Part shown: positions 1 to 9,839 of the stretch, one piece after another
How positions within the stretch are numbered: the first letter of the stretch is position 1
Layout of the letters: every line of letters starts with the position of its first letter
NCBI RefSeq assembly: GCF_002954715.1
Contig: NZ_MSCP01000001.1
Coordinates: forward strand, 589,388 to 632,230
From: Aliivibrio sifiae
GTDB lineage: Bacteria > Pseudomonadota > Gammaproteobacteria > Enterobacterales > Vibrionaceae
DNA length: 42,843 bases
Reading direction: 5' to 3'
Translations under genes and position numbers: made by a program
The notes under the pieces: generated by a model
Databases searched by the model: none
What the model saw: the letters and a program-made list of their open reading frames with translations, nothing else
Told to the model about the DNA's origin: nothing

Positions 1-982
1 TTTAGAAGCGACAGAGCAAGTACAGGAATCAGAATTAGTTACAGAAACTGATGATGAATTTGATGGCTTGTTTGGTGAAACAGAAGAGTTGGACGTTGAG
101 AATGATGAACTTCTAACTGAAGACGATGAAGCATCGTTCGAACTTGATGAGCTTCTAGAACCAGAAGCTGAGCAAGAAGAAAGTAAAACTGAAGCGCTTA
201 ATATCGATAGAGATGAAGAGGAAGAAAATGACTTCTCTTTAGATGACTTCTTAGAAAATAGTGCGGTTGATTTTTCAAAAGAAAACGACGACATTTTGCC
301 TCAATCTGATGATGTTGAAAATGACGATAGCAGCTTTGAAGGGTTATCGATTGAAGATGCTTTAGCGTCTTTAGAAGACGATAAAGATGTTGAAAACATT
401 AATTCTGAATCTGTAGTTTCTGATGAACCAACAAGTGAAAATGAAGCATCAGATACTGAAGATAAATCAGCAGCTTTTGACTTTCAATCACGTGTATCTG
501 ATGAAGAAAAAGAAGCATTAACCCATCTTGATAGTTCAGGTTTAGATCTTGATAGTATGTTGGATGATGGTGCGAGTGATTGGAGTGGGTTTAATTTAGA
601 TAACACATCAAACACTGATTCAGAGTTAGAAGATGAAGATTGGTCAGAGCAACCAAGTGTTGAAAATGATCCTCATGGTGCTGATCGATTTTTAAGTATT
701 GAAGCTCTGATTGCTGAAAGTGAAAATGGTGATAAGTCAGAATTTGAAGAAGAAGAGTTAAATTTAGATGTTGGTTTAGATGAATTTCCAGACATGCTAA
801 ATAATCGAGAAGCACACGATGTTGATGTAAATAGCGATGCTCAAAGTAAACTTGATTTAGCTAAAGCGTATATTGAAATGTCAGATGACAAAGGTGCTTT
901 AGAATTGCTAGAAGAAGTTTTACGTTGTGATGATCCTGGTCTTAAGGTTGAAGCTGAAAAATTAATGAAACAAATTGATTAG
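1..982 (+). CDS. fimV: FimV, C-terminal part (start lies outside the window)
   Basis: The reading frame is already open at base 2 and runs to a TAG at 980-982, so only about the last 326 residues are seen. They are extremely rich in Asp and Glu, as in the acidic cytoplasmic part of the polar hub protein FimV/HubP. The last 45 or so residues match the conserved FimV C-terminal domain, a TPR-like unit with the features SKLDLAKAYIEM, GALELLEEV and EAEKLMKQ. In pseudomonads and vibrios FimV/HubP sits at the cell pole and organises pili, flagella or chromosome partners. Its position directly before truA is the usual one. The LysM and membrane regions would lie upstream and are not visible. Confidence 0.93.
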   Translation, partial: LEATEQVQESELVTETDDEFDGLFGETEELDVENDELLTEDDEASFELDELLEPEAEQEESKTEALNIDRDEEEENDFSLDDFLENSAVDFSKENDDILPQSDDVENDDSSFEGLSIEDALASLEDDKDVENINSESVVSDEPTSENEASDTEDKSAAFDFQSRVSDEEKEALTHLDSSGLDLDSMLDDGASDWSGFNLDNTSNTDSELEDEDWSEQPSVENDPHGADRFLSIEALIAESENGDKSEFEEEELNLDVGLDEFPDMLNNREAHDVDVNSDAQSKLDLAKAYIEMSDDKGALELLEEVLRCDDPGLKVEAEKLMKQID

Positions 983-999
983 TTCTTTTGAACTATCTC

Positions 1000-1034
1000 A
1001 AAAAGGCGGTGGCAGTGTGCCCCGCCTTTTTTTA
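1000..1034 (+). terminator. Rho-independent terminator after fimV
   Basis: AAAAAGGCGG (1000-1009) pairs with CCGCCTTTTT (1022-1031) around a 12-base loop, and the T-run continues. It lies 18 bases after the fimV stop, and truA begins 37 bases further on, so truA probably has its own promoter or relies on read-through. Confidence 0.85.
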
Positions 1035-1070
1035 TAATGATGTATAACTGAATTAAAAGAATTAAATATC

Positions 1071-1859
1071 ATGCGAATAGCTTTATGTATTGAATATGAT
1101 GGTGCTGACTATTATGGTTGGCAGCGTCAAAAGGACGTAAATAGTGTCCAAGCTGAACTAGAGAAAGCATTAACGGTTGTTGCCAATGAACCGATTGAAG
1201 TGATGTGTGCAGGTCGAACCGATGCAGGTGTTCACGGTACAGGTCAGGTTGTTCATTTTGATACGACAAGTTCTCGTAAGCTAGCAGCATGGATGATGGG
1301 GGCTAATGCGAACCTTCCTAAGAATATAGCAGTACGTTGGGCAAAAGAAGTCACTGAAGATTTCCATGCTCGTTTTACTGCTACAGCTCGACGTTATCGC
1401 TATATCATCTATAACAATCGTTTACGTCCTGCAATATTAGGTCATGGTGTTAGCCATTATCATGAACCTTTAGATGCAGATTTAATGCATCAAGCTGGTC
1501 AATACTTATTGGGTGAGAATGATTTTACTTCTTTCAGAGCAATCCATTGTCAATCTCGCAGCCCGTGGCGTAATTTGATGCACTTAAAAGTAACTCGTCA
1601 TGGCGACTTTATCGTGATTGATATTAAAGCGAATGCTTTTGTTCATCACATGGTTCGTAATATTACAGGCAGCTTAATTCAGGTTGGTAAGGGTAAGCAA
1701 AAACCAGAATGGATTGAATGGTTACTTGAAGCGAAAGATCGTAAGTTAGCTGGAGCCACTGCAAAGGCAGAAGGGTTATATTTAATCGATGTAGATTACC
1801 CACAAGAATGGGAATTACCTCGAGTACCGCTAGGACCATTATTTTTAGCTGATAATTGA
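1071..1859 (+). CDS. truA: tRNA pseudouridine(38-40) synthase TruA
   Basis: A 262-residue protein, full length for the family. TruA isomerises uridines 38-40 in the anticodon arm of many tRNAs. The catalytic motif GRTDAGVHG is present, and its Asp is residue 51. Other TruA blocks are visible, including [12 protein letters not shown] at the N terminus, RRYRYIIYN in the middle and [13 protein letters not shown] near residue 190. The ATG start gives the expected N terminus, MRIAL. It follows fimV and precedes accD, the common gammaproteobacterial order. Confidence 0.97.
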   Translation: MRIALCIEYDGADYYGWQRQKDVNSVQAELEKALTVVANEPIEVMCAGRTDAGVHGTGQVVHFDTTSSRKLAAWMMGANANLPKNIAVRWAKEVTEDFHARFTATARRYRYIIYNNRLRPAILGHGVSHYHEPLDADLMHQAGQYLLGENDFTSFRAIHCQSRSPWRNLMHLKVTRHGDFIVIDIKANAFVHHMVRNITGSLIQVGKGKQKPEWIEWLLEAKDRKLAGATAKAEGLYLIDVDYPQEWELPRVPLGPLFLADN

Positions 1860-2036
1860 TATTTCATTTAGATTAAATATGCGTATTTAATATGCAAAAA
1901 ATAGAGGTAGATTCAATCTTGAAAATAGGTACAACCAGTTTTTTATCTACACTGGCTATTATTTATGGTTTAATCTATTTAATTGATTTTATTTCTCTTG
2001 CGATGGTGCGAGAGATCACTAATAGAAAGGTCGTCC

Positions 2037-2921
2037 ATGAGTTGGCTTGAAAAGATTTTTAATACAAGCAATATTGTTAGTTCACGTAAAGCATCGATCC
2101 CTGAAGGGGTTTGGACGAAATGTACGTCATGTGAACAAGTGCTTTATTCTGCAGAGCTAGAACGTAATCTAGAAGTGTGTCCTAAATGTGACCATCATAT
2201 GCGAATGAAAGCACGTAAGCGTCTTGAGACATTTTTAGATGCAGAAGGCCGTGTAGAAATTGGTCAAGAACTAGAACCAAAAGATCTTTTAAAATTTAAA
2301 GATTCAAAACGTTATAAAGATCGTATTTCAGCAGCACAAAAATCAAGTAATGAAACTGATGCTCTTATCGTAATGAAAGGCACATTATTAGAATTACCAG
2401 TTGTTGCTTGTGCGTTTGAATTCTCATTTATGGGTGGTTCGATGGGTTCTGTTGTTGGTGCTCGTTTTGTTAAAGCGGTTGATGCAGCAATTGAAAACAA
2501 CTGTCCTCTTGTGTGCTTCTCTGCAAGTGGTGGTGCTCGTATGCAGGAGGCGTTAATGTCTCTAATGCAAATGGCAAAAACAAGTGCAGCATTAGCGCGT
2601 TTATCTCGTAAAGGTTTGCCATTCTTCTCAGTATTGACGGATCCAACGATGGGTGGTGTATCTGCAAGTTTAGCAATGCTAGGCGATATTAATATCGGTG
2701 AACCAAAAGCACTGATCGGTTTTGCTGGTCGCCGTGTTATTGAGCAAACAGTACGTGAAGATTTACCTGAAGGTTTCCAACGTAGTGAGTTCTTGCTTGA
2801 ACATGGTGCTATCGACATGATCGTTGATCGTCGTGAAATGCGTCAACGTATTGGTGGTTTAATGGCGAAAATGACAAATCAGTCATCTCCATTAGTTGTT
2901 CCTGTTGATGGTTCAAAGTAA
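2037..2921 (+). CDS. accD: Acetyl-CoA carboxylase carboxyltransferase subunit beta
   Basis: AccD is the beta half of the carboxyltransferase that moves CO2 from carboxybiotin-BCCP to acetyl-CoA, giving malonyl-CoA for fatty acid synthesis. I place the start at the ATG at 2037 (294 residues, MSWLEKIF) because GAAAGG at 2024-2029 is a good ribosome binding site and E. coli AccD begins the same way. A TTG 54 bases upstream in the same frame would only add residues unlike the family. The N-terminal zinc ribbon is complete (Cys29, 32, 48, 51). The crotonase-like core follows, with GGSMGSVVG and GGARMQE motifs that form the acyl-CoA oxyanion region. Confidence 0.97.
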   Translation: MSWLEKIFNTSNIVSSRKASIPEGVWTKCTSCEQVLYSAELERNLEVCPKCDHHMRMKARKRLETFLDAEGRVEIGQELEPKDLLKFKDSKRYKDRISAAQKSSNETDALIVMKGTLLELPVVACAFEFSFMGGSMGSVVGARFVKAVDAAIENNCPLVCFSASGGARMQEALMSLMQMAKTSAALARLSRKGLPFFSVLTDPTMGGVSASLAMLGDINIGEPKALIGFAGRRVIEQTVREDLPEGFQRSEFLLEHGAIDMIVDRREMRQRIGGLMAKMTNQSSPLVVPVDGSK

Positions 2922-3022
2922 AAATCAAATTAAATGCGGGCAAGGTTGCGAGTTCTTACTTTAAAACAGCAACCTAAGTCATATATACTGTCACTATATT
3001 CCGTCAGTGAAGTAGTTGAATT

Positions 3023-4303
3023 ATGACACCATTTGATTCTCCGAAAGCCACATCTGATTTATCGGTGTGGCTTCGTTATTTAGAAAGCATTCATACAAGT
3101 GCAATAGATTTAGGCCTTGAGCGTGTTCAGCGTGTTGCACAACGAGCTAAATTAACTAAACCAGCCCCAACAGTAATAACAGTTGCAGGAACTAACGGCA
3201 AGGGTTCAACCTGTGCGTTAATGGAATCCATTTTAATTAATGCTGGCTATCGTGTTGGTGTTTATAGCTCCCCTCATCTTATTCGTTACAACGAACGCAT
3301 CCGTATCAACGGTAATGATTTATCTGATTCTCTTATCACTCAATCTTTTGCTGCAATTGAAGCATGGCGCAAAGAAACGTCGTTGAGCCTTTTCGAATTT
3401 GGAACTCTCTCTGCTTTATGGGCATTTAAAGCACATCAAGTTGATGTTGTTCTTTTAGAAGTTGGCCTTGGTGGACGTTTAGATGCAACAAATGTAGTCG
3501 ATCATGATGTTTCTATAATTACGAGCCTCGCGGTTGATCATGTTGATTGGCTAGGTGACGATATCGAAGTGATTGGTTTTGAGAAAGCAGGGATTTACCG
3601 TTCTGAAAAACCAGCGATTTGTGGCCAACCTAATCCACCATCAAGTGTTGCCGCTCATGCTGATGATATTAAGGCTGATTTATACCAAGTCGGTTATCAG
3701 TTTGATTATCAAGTAAATGCTGAAAACCAAACATGGTCTTGGAAAAGTGGGGCTTTTGACTTAGATAACTTGCCATTACCAAACTTACCATTAGCAAATG
3801 CAGCAACGGCGATAATGGCTTTAGGTACATCAGGGTTAGAGTTAACTGATGTTAATATTGTTGAGGGGTTAAGGTCAGCAAGTTTACCAGGGCGAATGCA
3901 GCGTTTAACTCGTGACGGTACAGAGAATGACGCAACAATTATTCTTGATGTGGCACATAATCCACATTCAGCGCATTATCTCGTACAACAAGTAAGACAG
4001 CGTTTCCCAAATAAGAAAATTCATGCAGTAGTTGGTATGTTGCATGACAAAGATATCAAATCTACTTTAGCTGAGTTCACGGGAAGTGTGGATGTTTGGT
4101 ATCCTGCATCACTATCAGGCCCAAGAGCTGCAAACGCTTGTGAGTTAACAGCAGTAATAGAAGTAGAAGCAATAGAGTATTCATCACCTGTAGAGGCGTT
4201 TAAAGTCGCACTGACACAGGCAAATAATGACGATTTAATTTTAGTCTTCGGTTCTTTTCATACGGTTGGTGAAGTATGGGATTACTGGAAAGAAGAAGCA
4301 TGA
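3023..4303 (+). CDS. folC: Bifunctional folylpolyglutamate synthase / dihydrofolate synthase
   Basis: A 426-residue Mur-ligase-type ATP-dependent enzyme that joins glutamate to dihydropteroate and adds gamma-glutamates to folates. The P-loop TVAGTNGKGST (about residues 53-63) is present. So are the folate-site block GVYSSPHLIRYNERI, the Mg-binding stretch LLEVGLGGRLDATN and the C-terminal-domain motif LDVAHNPHS. The ribosome binding site is weak. dedD starts 9 bases after the stop, so the two are probably cotranscribed. Confidence 0.96.
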   Translation: MTPFDSPKATSDLSVWLRYLESIHTSAIDLGLERVQRVAQRAKLTKPAPTVITVAGTNGKGSTCALMESILINAGYRVGVYSSPHLIRYNERIRINGNDLSDSLITQSFAAIEAWRKETSLSLFEFGTLSALWAFKAHQVDVVLLEVGLGGRLDATNVVDHDVSIITSLAVDHVDWLGDDIEVIGFEKAGIYRSEKPAICGQPNPPSSVAAHADDIKADLYQVGYQFDYQVNAENQTWSWKSGAFDLDNLPLPNLPLANAATAIMALGTSGLELTDVNIVEGLRSASLPGRMQRLTRDGTENDATIILDVAHNPHSAHYLVQQVRQRFPNKKIHAVVGMLHDKDIKSTLAEFTGSVDVWYPASLSGPRAANACELTAVIEVEAIEYSSPVEAFKVALTQANNDDLILVFGSFHTVGEVWDYWKEEA

Positions 4304-4312
4304 GGTACATGA

Positions 4313-4873
4313 GTGTCTAGTCCATTTCAACGACGTTTAGTCGGAACAATCATATTGGTTGCCATTGGGGTGATTGTTTTACCTGATTTATTTGATGGTA
4401 AGAAAAAACATTACCAAGAAGAGTTTGCAAGTATTCCAATTAAACCTGAGTTATCAAAAGATGTTGAACAGTTTGAGATTCAAGAGCCAATTGATTTTGA
4501 TGCAGAGCTTCCTGGCGAGCCAGTTGAGGTGACTATTGAGTCATCAAAAACAGAACCAGAAAAAGAAATACTCTCAATTGTTGAGAAAAAACAACCTGAG
4601 AAAGTAGAAAAAATAGATTACGCAAAGAGTGCTTGGATTATCCAACTTGGCGTGTTCAGAAATGCAGACAATGCGACAAATTTAGCACTTAAACTACGTA
4701 AGCAAGGTTTCCAAGCGCATACTTTCCCTAAAGAACCTAAAAAAGGTGATTTAGTTAGAGTTGCTGTTGGCCCAGATGTTTCTAAACCGGATCTTGAAAA
4801 GCAGTTACCGAAATTAAAAGAAATAACTGGCTTAAATGGTCAATTGCTTAAATTTACACCACTAAACCCATAA
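4313..4873 (+). CDS. dedD: DedD, SPOR-domain cell division protein
   Basis: A 186-residue protein with a short cytoplasmic N terminus, one membrane helix (about residues 8-24, ending LPDLFDG), an acidic and Lys-rich periplasmic linker, and a C-terminal SPOR domain (about 107-185, WIIQLGVFRNADNA). SPOR domains bind denuded peptidoglycan at the septum, and DedD is a late division protein linked to FtsN. The start is a GTG at 4313 with a GAGG sequence overlapping the folC stop. The ATG at 4309 is followed almost at once by a stop, which supports GTG. Confidence 0.93.
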   Translation: MSSPFQRRLVGTIILVAIGVIVLPDLFDGKKKHYQEEFASIPIKPELSKDVEQFEIQEPIDFDAELPGEPVEVTIESSKTEPEKEILSIVEKKQPEKVEKIDYAKSAWIIQLGVFRNADNATNLALKLRKQGFQAHTFPKEPKKGDLVRVAVGPDVSKPDLEKQLPKLKEITGLNGQLLKFTPLNP

Positions 4874-4887
4874 GAAAACGTTTGCGT
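4872..4887 (-). promoter_or_regulatory. PurR operator upstream of cvpA-purF
   Basis: Read on the minus strand the site is ACGCAAACGTTTTCTT, which matches the consensus PurR box ACGCAAACGTTTTCNT at every position. It starts on the dedD stop codon and lies about 50 bases before cvpA. A TAAAAT -10-like hexamer follows at 4903-4908, so bound PurR would cover the promoter. In E. coli the cvpA-purF operon is a classical PurR target. Confidence 0.9.
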
Positions 4888-4934
4888 CGCGGATTTTTCT
4901 GTTAAAATGCGCAGCAACAGAGAAAAGATAAATT

Positions 4935-5426
4935 ATGATTTGGATCGATTTTGTCATTTTAGGTGTTATTAGCCTATCAGCTTTAATCAGTTTGATTAGA
5001 GGTTTTGTTAAAGAAGCGTTGTCGTTAGTGATTTGGTTTGGCGCCTTTTTTGTCGCTAGTAACTTCTATCCCAAACTGGCCGTTTATTTCACAAATATAC
5101 ATGATGAAATGATAAGAAATGGCAGTGCGATTGCTGCTTTGTTTGTGGCAACTCTTGTGGTTGGTGCGGTTGTGAACTATGTCGTTGCACAATTAGTACA
5201 AAAAACGGGGTTATCAGGGACAGATCGGGTATTGGGTATTGTCTTTGGGGGATTGAGAGGCGTGCTTATTATAGCGGCAGTTCTTTTCTTTATAGATGCC
5301 TTTACCTCATTATCGGATTCGGAGTGGTGGAAGCAATCTCAATTAATACCGCAATTTTCGGTAGTGATTGAATGGTTCTTCGATTACTTAAAGGATACAT
5401 CAAGTTTTCTTCCTGGCGCTAAATAG
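4935..5426 (+). CDS. cvpA: CvpA family membrane protein
   Basis: A 163-residue protein with four hydrophobic segments (about residues 4-24, 28-46, 60-84 and 100-122), typical of CvpA, the inner-membrane protein first linked to colicin V production. The N terminus [12 protein letters not shown] and the family block GLRGVLII are present. It is the first gene behind the PurR box and is cotranscribed with purF in enterics. The stop codon lies inside a terminator-like hairpin. Confidence 0.94.
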   Translation: MIWIDFVILGVISLSALISLIRGFVKEALSLVIWFGAFFVASNFYPKLAVYFTNIHDEMIRNGSAIAALFVATLVVGAVVNYVVAQLVQKTGLSGTDRVLGIVFGGLRGVLIIAAVLFFIDAFTSLSDSEWWKQSQLIPQFSVVIEWFFDYLKDTSSFLPGAK

Positions 5427-5438
5427 CGCCAGTTTTTT
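5413..5438 (+). terminator. Hairpin terminator/attenuator between cvpA and purF
   Basis: CTGGCGCT (5413-5420) and AGCGCCAG (5425-5432) form a perfect 8-bp stem with an AAAT loop, followed by six T. The cvpA stop codon TAG (5424-5426) sits across the loop and 3' arm, so a ribosome terminating on cvpA would cover the hairpin. purF begins 22 bases after the T-run. Confidence 0.8.
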
Positions 5439-5460
5439 AGCAAATTGAGGACTCTAGGAC

Positions 5461-6975
5461 ATGTGCGGTATTGTTGGAATCGTAGGCGCAACACCTGTAA
5501 ACCAGTCAATCTATGACGCTTTGACAGTGTTACAACATCGTGGCCAAGACGCTGCTGGTATTATTACCATAGAAAGCAATCGTTTCCGTCTGAGAAAGGC
5601 GAACGGCTTGGTTAAAGATGTATTTGAAGCAAAACATATGCAACGCCTACAAGGTAACGTAGGTATTGGCCATGTTCGTTACCCAACAGCGGGTAGTTCT
5701 AGCGCTTCAGAGGCTCAACCTTTCTATGTAAATTCACCTTTCGGGATCACACTTGCGCATAATGGTAATCTAACCAATGCGAATGAAATCCGTGAGACCT
5801 TATTTGAACAAGAACGTCGCCATGTTAATACAACTTCAGATTCTGAAGTTCTACTCAACATCTTTGCTCACCATCTTGATGAGACAAAAAACTACCCATT
5901 AACTCCTGATGATATTTTTAAAACTGTTGTTAATGTACATGACCAAATTCGTGGTGCATATGCAGTTACAGCGATGATCATTGGGCATGGTATGGTTGCC
6001 TTCCGTGATCCAAATGGCATTCGTCCTTTATGCTTAGGTAAGCGCGAAGTCGAGGGGCGTACTGAGTATATGGTTGCGTCTGAATCGGTAGCTCTTGATG
6101 CGGTTGGTTTTGATTTTGTTCGTGATGTTGCACCTGGTGAAGCGATTTATGCTCCATTTGAAGGTGGTTTATATACGCAGCAATGTGCCCATGATCCAAA
6201 ACTAAACCCATGTATTTTTGAATTTGTTTACTTTGCTCGCCCTGATTCATTCATTGATAAAATCTCCGTGTATAGCGCACGTGTAGAAATGGGTAAACGC
6301 CTTGGTGAAAAGATCAAGCGTGAATGGGAGCATTTAGACATTGATGTGGTACTACCTATACCTGAAACTTCATGCGATATCGCACTTGAAATTGCTCAGA
6401 TAATTAATAAGCCGTATCGTCAAGGTTTTGTGAAAAACCGTTATGTTGGACGTACCTTTATTATGCCTGGACAACAAGAGCGTAAAAAATCAGTACGTCG
6501 CAAATTGAACGCAATTCGTTCTGAATTTAAAGATAAAAATGTACTGTTAGTTGATGACTCAATTGTTCGTGGTACGACATCAGAACAGATCATTGAGATG
6601 GCACGTGACTCAGGTGCTAAAAACGTTTATATGGTATCAGCAGCGCCTGAAATTCGTTTCCCTAACGTATATGGTATTGATATGCCAAGTGCGAACGAAT
6701 TAATTGCGCATGGTCGTGAAGTTGACGAGATTTGTAAGGCAATTGGTGCAGATGCTCTTATTTTCCAAGACTTACCAGATTTAGTTGATGCGGTAGGGTG
6801 TGGTAACCGTGAAATTGAACGTTTTGAAACATCAGTATTTAATGCTCATTATGTTACAGGTGATGTTGATCAAAACTACCTTGAATATTTAGAAGGGTTA
6901 CGTGGTGATGATGCTAAAAAAGAAAGTGAAGCCCAAGATATCGCAAGCTTAGATATTTATAACGAAGGTGTATAG
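5461..6975 (+). CDS. purF: Amidophosphoribosyltransferase
   Basis: A 504-residue enzyme of the first committed step of purine synthesis: PRPP plus glutamine gives 5-phosphoribosylamine. The N-terminal class II glutamine amidotransferase starts MCGIVGIVG, with Cys2 becoming the N-terminal nucleophile. The C-terminal phosphoribosyltransferase domain carries the PRPP loop [14 protein letters not shown] at residues 361-374. It lies in the cvpA-purF unit behind the PurR operator. Length and start fit the E. coli enzyme. Confidence 0.98.
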   Translation: MCGIVGIVGATPVNQSIYDALTVLQHRGQDAAGIITIESNRFRLRKANGLVKDVFEAKHMQRLQGNVGIGHVRYPTAGSSSASEAQPFYVNSPFGITLAHNGNLTNANEIRETLFEQERRHVNTTSDSEVLLNIFAHHLDETKNYPLTPDDIFKTVVNVHDQIRGAYAVTAMIIGHGMVAFRDPNGIRPLCLGKREVEGRTEYMVASESVALDAVGFDFVRDVAPGEAIYAPFEGGLYTQQCAHDPKLNPCIFEFVYFARPDSFIDKISVYSARVEMGKRLGEKIKREWEHLDIDVVLPIPETSCDIALEIAQIINKPYRQGFVKNRYVGRTFIMPGQQERKKSVRRKLNAIRSEFKDKNVLLVDDSIVRGTTSEQIIEMARDSGAKNVYMVSAAPEIRFPNVYGIDMPSANELIAHGREVDEICKAIGADALIFQDLPDLVDAVGCGNREIERFETSVFNAHYVTGDVDQNYLEYLEGLRGDDAKKESEAQDIASLDIYNEGV

Positions 6976-6995
6976 GTCTTAACTTGTTACCAATT

Positions 6996-7026
6996 AAAAA
7001 GCCTGTGGAAAACCACAGGCTTTTTT
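6996..7026. terminator. Bidirectional terminator between purF and the LysR gene
   Basis: GCCTGTGG (7001-7008) and CCACAGGC (7013-7020) form a perfect stem around an AAAA loop, with five A before and six T after. It can serve purF on the plus strand and the converging LysR gene on the minus strand. Confidence 0.92.
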
Positions 7027-7046
7027 GTTTTTATTTATCAGGCATA

Positions 7047-7922
7047 TTAATCAGTAATGTGATTACTCACAAAATCAATAAATAAACGTACTTTCTCAGG
7101 TTGATGATTCTTATAATTATAAACCATATAGATGTCTCTAGGGTTTGCTGACCAGTTTTTAAGCACGCGAACCAATGAACCATCTTCAATATATTGGCTA
7201 ATCATAATATCTGGCATGAGTGTTATCCCCAAGCCATCAGAACAAGCCATTCGAATTACATTTAATTCACTTGCTTCAAAGCGACCAGCATCAGTAATTG
7301 TCACTGATTCACCTTCACAATTGGTTAAACGCCAGCGCATTAAAGGATGACCTTTTAATAAACTGTGTTCATGCAATTCTTGTGCGTGTGTTGGCTCTGA
7401 GTTTGCTTCTAAATAAGTCGGGCTTGCTACTAAAATATCTTCTAAAGAACCAATTTGGCGAGCAATAAGAGATGAATCACGTTGCTTACCAACTCTGAAA
7501 ATAATATCCCAATCAGTCGGGTCAAGTTGTTCAGGCTGGTTGCTCATGGTTAAATTGATGCTGATATTAGGGTAGAGCAACATGAATTTATTTAAAATAG
7601 GTTGGATCATGCGCTTGGTTAGGTTAGAAGGCGCTGAAATTTTTAGTTTTCCAGCAGCACCACGACACTCTTCCCCTAAGCATTCACTTGTATTTACCAA
7701 GGTAGCTAGAATAGGGGCACATTCATCATAAAACTTTTGTCCAGCTTCGGTTAGCGATAGCTTGCGAGCGTGACGATTGAGTAAGCGAATATCTAAAGAA
7801 TCTTCTAAGGCTTGAATACGACGAGTTATTGTCGCAACAGGTATAAGTGTCTTTCTTGAGGCGGCAGTATAGCTGCCATTATCAACTACCTGTCGAAACA
7901 GATTTAAATCATCTAACTTCAT
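7047..7922 (-). CDS. LysR-family transcriptional regulator (CrgA-like)
   Basis: A 291-residue protein with an N-terminal winged helix-turn-helix (about residues 1-60; LFRQVVDNGSYTAAS, ITRRIQALE) and a C-terminal LysR substrate-binding domain. The sequence resembles the CrgA/AaeR-type subgroup. It faces purF tail to tail. On its 5' side, about 250 bases separate it from the divergent response regulator gene. No obvious target operon is adjacent, since the neighbours are housekeeping genes, so its regulon cannot be read from context. Confidence 0.9.
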   Translation of the reverse strand: MKLDDLNLFRQVVDNGSYTAASRKTLIPVATITRRIQALEDSLDIRLLNRHARKLSLTEAGQKFYDECAPILATLVNTSECLGEECRGAAGKLKISAPSNLTKRMIQPILNKFMLLYPNISINLTMSNQPEQLDPTDWDIIFRVGKQRDSSLIARQIGSLEDILVASPTYLEANSEPTHAQELHEHSLLKGHPLMRWRLTNCEGESVTITDAGRFEASELNVIRMACSDGLGITLMPDIMISQYIEDGSLVRVLKNWSANPRDIYMVYNYKNHQPEKVRLFIDFVSNHITD

Positions 7923-8178
7923 TATATTAAGATACTCTCTGTTTTTTTCGAACGATGAATTGTAACTAAAACCCTAATGTAGGTGTTGTTATAAGTCAAC
8001 TAAAGTGAAAATCTATAAATAAAAGACCGAATTTCCCCTTAACGTAACAGTTATTAACAATCTTATCTAAAAATATTTGTGCTCAAGCCAATATCGAACT
8101 AACTTTATTTAGAGTGATAATTAGAAATATGAAAGGAATTTTCATTATTTGCTGAAGGAACGTGCAGAGGGTAGTCGT

Positions 8179-9279
8179 ATGTCGGTAGAGCAATGTCAAA
8201 AAAATGTGGATGTAAATAAAGCGCCAGTAGAAGATTTACTGTTAAATAAAGATATTTTAATAGTCGATGACGATCCTATTTTTCGCTCTATGATAAAAGC
8301 GGTTTTAGAGAGTTACTCTTGCAATGTAAAAGAAGCAAGTAATGGACTAGAAGGATTGCAAATGCTGCAGCATTCATTGCCAGATGTATTGCTGTGTGAT
8401 TTATCAATGCCAATCTTAAATGGAATCGAATTTGTTGAAGAGGCAGTGCAGGAATATCCAATGCTGCCTATTATTGTCATATCTGGTACTGGTGATATGC
8501 AAGACGTAGCTAAAGTGTTGCGATTAGGTGCGAAAGATTTTTTAGTAAAGCCGATTAGTGATGTGTCTATTTTGATTAAATCGTTGGCATCTGCACTTAA
8601 ATTAAGCGAAGAAAGCACTCTTCGAATGCAGGATTTTTCAAGCCAGTGGTTTAGAACTTCTGAATTAGATAAAAGCTGTAATGATGAATTACATTGGCAT
8701 TTAGACCATTTACAGAATGAACCGAATATAGGTAGAGAGCTATTGTTTGAGTTACTACCAGAAAGTGATGCTCAGCATGGGAAGTGGAAGTTAGGGTATC
8801 GACTTTTACAATCAACAGATGGAATGCCTTTGGTTTTTGATTATGAATGGTTGCTTGATGGGCGTTTGTTCTTCTATCTGGTTGATTCAGAATCTGGTGG
8901 TGATAACGGAGTGATCTCTTGCCTATTGGTACGTGCTTTTTTTAATGATTTTATTCGAGACCAAAATATCTCACTTAATGCCATTTCTCAGATGGTTATG
9001 TCGATAGAAAAAGGCATGGAAACCATGGACCATTCCCAGCCAATGTCTGCTATTTTTGGCTACATTGATTTTGCAGAGCAAGCGTTATTTATGCTTTCTG
9101 CTGGTCTTGATGCTGTGTGGGAAAATAACACTGAGCGTCATGTTCTTCGTGCTGATGGTCAATTAACATTGAATGCAGCTAAAAACCAGGTTCATCGCTT
9201 TCCTATCTCTGATCATAATAGTCTGTTATTAAATAACTTAGGGTGTAGCAGTTTTAAATTAGAACTGAATGCATTCTAG
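8179..9279 (+). CDS. rssB: RssB-like response regulator
   Basis: A 366-residue protein with an N-terminal receiver domain: acidic pocket Asp30-Asp31-Asp32, phosphoacceptor Asp74 (LLCDLSMP) and conserved Lys124 (FLVKPIS). The C-terminal part (about 190-366) resembles the degenerate PP2C-type domain of RssB, the adaptor that delivers RpoS to ClpXP in E. coli. I chose the ATG at 8179 because AGAGGG lies just before it. A TTG 30 bases upstream is possible. An RssB-type gene ahead of the DUF454-apt-dnaX block is, as I recall, the Vibrio arrangement. Role in RpoS turnover is inferred from family. Confidence 0.8.
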   Translation: MSVEQCQKNVDVNKAPVEDLLLNKDILIVDDDPIFRSMIKAVLESYSCNVKEASNGLEGLQMLQHSLPDVLLCDLSMPILNGIEFVEEAVQEYPMLPIIVISGTGDMQDVAKVLRLGAKDFLVKPISDVSILIKSLASALKLSEESTLRMQDFSSQWFRTSELDKSCNDELHWHLDHLQNEPNIGRELLFELLPESDAQHGKWKLGYRLLQSTDGMPLVFDYEWLLDGRLFFYLVDSESGGDNGVISCLLVRAFFNDFIRDQNISLNAISQMVMSIEKGMETMDHSQPMSAIFGYIDFAEQALFMLSAGLDAVWENNTERHVLRADGQLTLNAAKNQVHRFPISDHNSLLLNNLGCSSFKLELNAF

Positions 9280-9340
9280 ATTGATTCTTTGACTAAGAAA
9301 GGATCATAATAAAGCCCCTTATCTAAATAGAGATGTTGAT

Positions 9341-9706
9341 TTGCATTTTACTCGCAGAGTGCTTTGGTTTGTTCTTGGGGCCACCGCGCTTATTCTTGGT
9401 TTTGTTGGGCTATTTTTACCTTTACTACCAACAACACCTTTTTTATTACTAGCGAGTGTCTGCTTTATGCGTGTCTCTCCGCGTATTCATACTTGGCTTA
9501 TTTCTCATCCTAAATTAGGCCCTTCTATTGTTGAGTGGCAAAAGCACAAAACAATTAAAGCATCGATAAAAAAGAAAGCCATTATTATGATAATTTTAAG
9601 TTTCTTATTATCGATAACGCTCGCGCCCATTTTGTGGGTAAAAGTGATGCTTGTAATGTTTGCTATTGCGCTTCTTTATTGGTTTTCTACCATCCCAACA
9701 TCGTGA
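9341..9706 (+). CDS. DUF454 family inner-membrane protein (YbaN-like)
   Basis: A 121-residue hydrophobic protein with two helical hairpins (about residues 7-42 and 80-115). It closely follows E. coli YbaN, with the family signature LGFVGLFLPLLPTTPFLLLA and the patterns SPRIHTWL and WQKH. ybaN also sits just before apt in E. coli. The start is the TTG at 9341. A GTG six codons later is the only near alternative. Function is unknown. Confidence 0.85.
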   Translation: MHFTRRVLWFVLGATALILGFVGLFLPLLPTTPFLLLASVCFMRVSPRIHTWLISHPKLGPSIVEWQKHKTIKASIKKKAIIMIILSFLLSITLAPILWVKVMLVMFAIALLYWFSTIPTS

Positions 9707-9839
9707 TTTTTATTCTTTGGCATTGCTTGATCAACGACTCATCTCGGCTGGTATGACTTGCTCATAGCAAAGAAAGTGAATAACATAAGTCGGTTAATTT
9801 ATTTTAATGCCAAATTTAGGCAAAGTAGGTCATATAACC

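Noticed and set aside
2312-2818. A 168-codon open frame on the minus strand inside accD
   Set aside because: It lies fully opposite conserved AccD coding sequence, has no ribosome binding site and no domain likeness. It is a codon-bias shadow.
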